A program made the position numbers and the translations under genes. A stretch of DNA of 7,600 bases from Rhizobacter sp. (lineage in GTDB: Bacteria; Pseudomonadota; Gammaproteobacteria; Burkholderiales; Burkholderiaceae_C), in the NCBI GenBank assembly GCA_025360945.1, contig JANYBE010000126.1:1-7600 (forward strand), written 5' to 3'. Under the pieces are notes generated by a model. That model was not told the origin of the DNA, did not search any database, and was given only the letters and a program-made list of their open reading frames with translations. Positions 5,451 through 7,600 of the stretch are shown one piece after another (position 1 is the first letter of the stretch; each line of letters opens with the position of its first letter).

Positions 5451-5651
5451 GCCACCGAGCTGGGCCACAAGGCCAAGGACGCGCCCGAGCGCGCGTGCGA
5501 GCAGGCGCGCCAATCAGCGGCCGTCGCGCAGGAAAGCGCGGCAGCGTCGGCCGCATCGGCGCCGGCACCGTCTTCGCCGTTGCATGCACCTCCCACGTTC
5601 TCGCCCGCATCGACCCCGTCGCAGCTCACACCGCGTGAACCGCTCAAGTAG
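5451..5651 (+). other. Coding-like in-frame extension behind the membrane protein's TAG
   Basis: The frame of the membrane protein gene continues for 66 codons after its TAG to a second TAG at 5649-5651. The translation begins ATELGHKAKDAPERACEQAR, a charged, helix-forming stretch, and then turns Ala/Ser/Pro-rich. Counting by eye, the first 20 codons all end in G or C, and 52 of 66 do overall, against about 47 at the first and 45 at the second position. This is the pattern of real genes here. There is no ATG or GTG in frame, so an independent gene is unlikely. The second TAG is just 3 nt from the end of the convergent hslO, fitting an ancestral gene end. I interpret it as the cut-off or readthrough C-terminal tail of the membrane protein (about 392 residues in total). 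Confidence 0.5.
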
Positions 5652-5654
5652 CGA

Positions 5655-6629
5655 TCAATGCGTTGCCGTCGAGCCCGGCGCCTGCTTGCTCGGCGCCGTG
5701 AACAGCTCACCCACATCGACCGGGTCGAAATGGTATTTGGCACCGCAGAAATCACAGCCGATCTCGACGCGCCCCTGCTCGGTGATGATGCCGTCGATCT
5801 CCTCGCGGCCGAGGCTCTTGAGCATGGTGCCGACGCGCGCGCGCGAGCATGAGCACACGAAACGCGGGCCGGCCTCGCCCTGCATCGGCGCGAAACGGCG
5901 CAGCGGTTCTTCCCAGAACAGGCGGCGCAGCAGCGTGTCCGCATCGAGAGTGAGCAGTTCGTCGCGCGTGAGCGTTCCGGCAAGCAGTGCGATGCGCCTG
6001 TAGGCCTCGTCCAGACCGATGCGGTCTTCATTGCGCACCGCCGTCTCCAGGTTGCCGGCGCCCTGCACCGGCAGGCGTTGGATCAGCAGACCGGCTGCAA
6101 CCTCGTCGTTGGCGGCGAGGATCAACCGGGTATCGAGCTGCTCGGACTGCAGCATGTAGTGCTCCAGCACCTCGCTCAGTTGCTGCAAAGGCTCGCGCCG
6201 ATCGCCATGCAGTGCGACCACGCCCTGGTACGCTTGCTGGCCGGCGCGCTTGTCCTTCGGGTCGAGGGTGATCGCGCAGCGGCCCTGGCCGTGCAAGTTG
6301 ACCATCGCCTCGAGCCGCGCGCCCTCGGGCACCTCGCCCACGACCTTGGCCGTGACGCGGAAGGCCAGATCGTCCTGCACCTCGGCGACGGCCAACTTCA
6401 CCGGCCCGTCGCCATAGACCTGCAACACGAGTGCGCCGTTGAATCGGATGTTCGATTGCATCAGCACGCCGGCCGCGGCCATCTCGCCGAGCAGCGCGTG
6501 CACCTCCGGCGCGAACGCGTCGCCGGAATTCGAGCGCCGGGCCAGCACCTCACGCCAACTGCTGGTTAATCGCACGAGCATGCCACGCACCGGCAGGCCG
6601 TCGAAGATGAATTTGTGCAGTTCGGCCAT
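5655..6629 (-). CDS. hslO: Redox-regulated chaperone Hsp33
   Basis: This 324-residue cytoplasmic holdase protects unfolding proteins during oxidative stress. In the reduced form four cysteines bind zinc; oxidation releases it and activates the chaperone. All four are present: Cys259-x-Cys261 (FVCSCSRARV) and Cys292-x2-Cys295 (GCDFCGAKYHF). The N-terminal domain starts with HKFIFDGLPVRGMLVRL and includes the HGQGRCAITLDP region and the helical HYMLQSEQLDTRL block. I choose ATG 6629 because the family alignment begins at MAELHKF, and because it follows the TGA of the upstream carbonic anhydrase-like gene by one base, a coupled arrangement. A GTG at 6641 would add four residues. The protein is somewhat longer than the E. 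coli one (292), with a polar Ser/Thr/Pro-rich C-terminal tail. Confidence 0.96.
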   Translation of the reverse strand: MAELHKFIFDGLPVRGMLVRLTSSWREVLARRSNSGDAFAPEVHALLGEMAAAGVLMQSNIRFNGALVLQVYGDGPVKLAVAEVQDDLAFRVTAKVVGEVPEGARLEAMVNLHGQGRCAITLDPKDKRAGQQAYQGVVALHGDRREPLQQLSEVLEHYMLQSEQLDTRLILAANDEVAAGLLIQRLPVQGAGNLETAVRNEDRIGLDEAYRRIALLAGTLTRDELLTLDADTLLRRLFWEEPLRRFAPMQGEAGPRFVCSCSRARVGTMLKSLGREEIDGIITEQGRVEIGCDFCGAKYHFDPVDVGELFTAPSKQAPGSTATH

Positions 6630-6630
6630 A

Positions 6631-7155
6631 TCAGGCGACACGGCTCAGGCCGGCCTGGTATCGCTTCGCGTTGTCGACGTAGTGCGTTGCCGCGCGCTGC
6701 ATACCCGCGATCTGCTCTGGCGTTAGCTCGCGCACGACCTTTGCCGGCGTACCCATGATCATCGAACCGTCCGGAAACTCCTTGCCTTCAGTCACCAGCG
6801 AGCCGGCGCCGACGAGGCAGTGCCTGCCGATCTTCGCGCCATTGAGCACGACTGCCTTGATGCCGATCAGCGAGCCGTCGCCGACCGTGCAGCCGTGCAG
6901 CATCACCTGGTGGCCGATCGTGACGTCCTCACCCAGCGTGAGCGGGAAGCCCGGATCGGAGTGCAGCATGCAGCCGTCCTGCACGTTCGAGTTCCGTCCG
7001 ATGCGCATCGTCTCGTTGTCGCCACGCAGGATCGCGCCGAACCAGATGCTCGACCCTTCCGCGAGTTCCACATTGCCGATCACCTGCGCGCTGTCGGCAA
7101 CCCAGGCAGTGTCGTGCAGGCGTGGCGTGAGCGTATCGAGCTGGTAAACGGCCAT
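6631..7155 (-). CDS. Gamma-class carbonic anhydrase-like protein (left-handed beta-helix)
   Basis: This 174-residue protein has the hexapeptide-repeat pattern of left-handed beta-helix trimers, running from about VIGNVELAEGSSIWFGAIL to IGRHCLVGAGSLV, followed by a C-terminal helix. The three histidines that bind metal in gamma carbonic anhydrases are present: His65 (LHSD), His82 and His87 (IGHQVMLHGC). RGD (44-46) and NVQDG (57-61) are also conserved. Relatives include YrdA, PaaY and CaiE; many lack measurable CO2 hydration, so activity cannot be claimed and no gene symbol is assigned. The start ATG 7155 is preceded on its strand by GAAGG at a spacing of 6, and MAVYQLDTLTPRLHDTAWVA opens the family alignment. 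An upstream in-frame extension is shadow sequence. Its TGA is one base from the hslO start, which implies one operon. Confidence 0.93.
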   Translation of the reverse strand: MAVYQLDTLTPRLHDTAWVADSAQVIGNVELAEGSSIWFGAILRGDNETMRIGRNSNVQDGCMLHSDPGFPLTLGEDVTIGHQVMLHGCTVGDGSLIGIKAVVLNGAKIGRHCLVGAGSLVTEGKEFPDGSMIMGTPAKVVRELTPEQIAGMQRAATHYVDNAKRYQAGLSRVA

Positions 7156-7195
7156 GGAGAACCTTCGCGATGGATCAAAGCCGATAATTCTAGAG
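7156..7195. promoter_or_regulatory. Short divergent intergenic region
   Basis: These 40 bases separate two divergently transcribed genes and must hold at least part of both 5' regions. The minus-strand ribosome binding site (GAAGG, plus-strand 7162-7166) is clear. GATAAT (7183-7188) on the plus strand and TAGAAT (7192-7187) on the minus strand each match five of six bases of a sigma-70 -10 box. Neither has a recognisable -35 box at the right distance. No strong ribosome binding site precedes the plus-strand ATG. The promoter assignment is tentative. Confidence 0.35.
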
Positions 7196-7600
7196 ATGAA
7201 CCCACGCCGTCGCGCCCTGGAGATTCTTTGCCTGAGAGAACCGCTCGCCAAGGCCGCGCAAGCGCGCGAGCTGTTCACTCACTTCAAAGTGAACGACATC
7301 GATCCCGGGGACCTCCTCGACGCGCCCGACACGCTGCCCGGCCGCCCCGCATTGCCTCGCCTCGTGCCGCCCAAGGAGGTGCCGACGCGCTCGCCGTTCA
7401 CGCCGCTGGGCCGCGCCGCACTGCTGCACGCGGTCACGCACATCGAGTTCAACGCCATCAATCTCGCACTCGATGCGGTCTGGCGCTTCCACGGCATGCC
7501 GGTCGATTTTTACCGCGATTGGCTGCGCGTCGCGAGCGAAGAGGCCTTGCACTTCACGCTGCTGCGCGAGCACCTACTGAGCCTCGGTTTCGACTACGGC
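7196..7600 (+). CDS. DUF455 family ferritin-like protein, N-terminal part (3' end outside window)
   Basis: 135 codons are visible from ATG 7196, with no stop before the edge. After an N-terminal helix (RALEILCLREPLAKAAQARELF) and a Pro-rich linker (about 44-63) comes the family core: GRAALLHAVTHIEFNAINLALDAVWRF (72-98), DFYRDWLRVASEEALHF (104-120) and LREHLLSLGFDYG at the edge. His82/Glu84 and Glu115/Glu116/His119 have the spacing of metal ligands in a ferritin-like four-helix bundle, so a di-metal site is inferred; further ligands would lie to the right. DUF455 proteins are uncharacterised to my knowledge. The ATG was chosen because the in-frame codon TAA lies just upstream in an alternative reading and family proteins start near here, although the ribosome binding site is weak. 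Confidence 0.88.
   Translation, partial: MNPRRRALEILCLREPLAKAAQARELFTHFKVNDIDPGDLLDAPDTLPGRPALPRLVPPKEVPTRSPFTPLGRAALLHAVTHIEFNAINLALDAVWRFHGMPVDFYRDWLRVASEEALHFTLLREHLLSLGFDYG

Noticed and set aside
5676..5698. Hairpin CGGCGCC / GGCGCCG as a terminator for the plus-strand genes
   Set aside because: The 7-bp stem with a 9-base loop is real, but there is no T-tract after it and it lies within hslO coding, so it may be chance in GC-rich DNA.
6641..6641. GTG start for hslO, four residues longer
   Set aside because: Family similarity begins at MAELHKF, and ATG 6629 directly follows the upstream stop. GTG cannot be fully excluded.
7156..7278. Upstream extension of the gamma carbonic anhydrase-like gene
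   Set aside because: It would run across the divergent gene's start. ATG 7155 has a good GAAGG site and matches the family N-terminus.

Overview
The window is GC-rich chromosomal DNA from a Gram-negative bacterium, most likely a betaproteobacterium. This rests on the gene order pyrG-kdsA-eno-ftsB, on a KdsA of the cysteine/metal type with Burkholderiales-like blocks, and on LPS (Kdo) synthesis. The genus cannot be named from sequence alone. No tRNA, rRNA, CRISPR array or insertion sequence was found, and there is no gene-free stretch above 300 bases.

Region 1 (2-2859, +) is a housekeeping block: the 3' end of pyrG (CTP synthase), kdsA (Kdo-8-phosphate synthase), eno (enolase) and ftsB (divisome protein). 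pyrG and kdsA share an ATGA stop/start, and the other gaps are 25 nt or less. CTP from PyrG and Kdo-8-P from KdsA both feed CMP-Kdo formation for lipid A/LPS.

Region 2 (2872-4160, +) is a two-gene vitamin-salvage unit: a PnuC-type nicotinamide riboside transporter, then a stand-alone NadR-like ribosylnicotinamide kinase joined to it by a GTGA overlap. Transport followed by phosphorylation to NMN would trap the vitamin for NAD synthesis. The kinase has an unusual Cys/His-rich C-terminal motif.

Region 3 (4195-5651, +) is the most curious part. A small double zinc-ribbon gene carries an in-frame TAG inside its first CxxC knuckle. It overlaps by ATGA a multi-pass membrane protein gene, which ends in TAG but is followed by 66 more open, coding-like codons up to a second TAG. 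Two in-frame amber codons in adjacent coupled genes suggest recent decay of the module, sequence error or, less likely, amber readthrough. TAG is also the ordinary stop of eno and ftsB, which argues against genome-wide reassignment.

Region 4 (5655-7600) holds hslO (redox chaperone Hsp33) and a gamma-class carbonic anhydrase-like gene as a tight minus-strand pair. Across a 40-nt gap, the start of a DUF455 ferritin-like gene runs divergently off the right edge. hslO converges on region 3 with only 3 nt between the stop codons.
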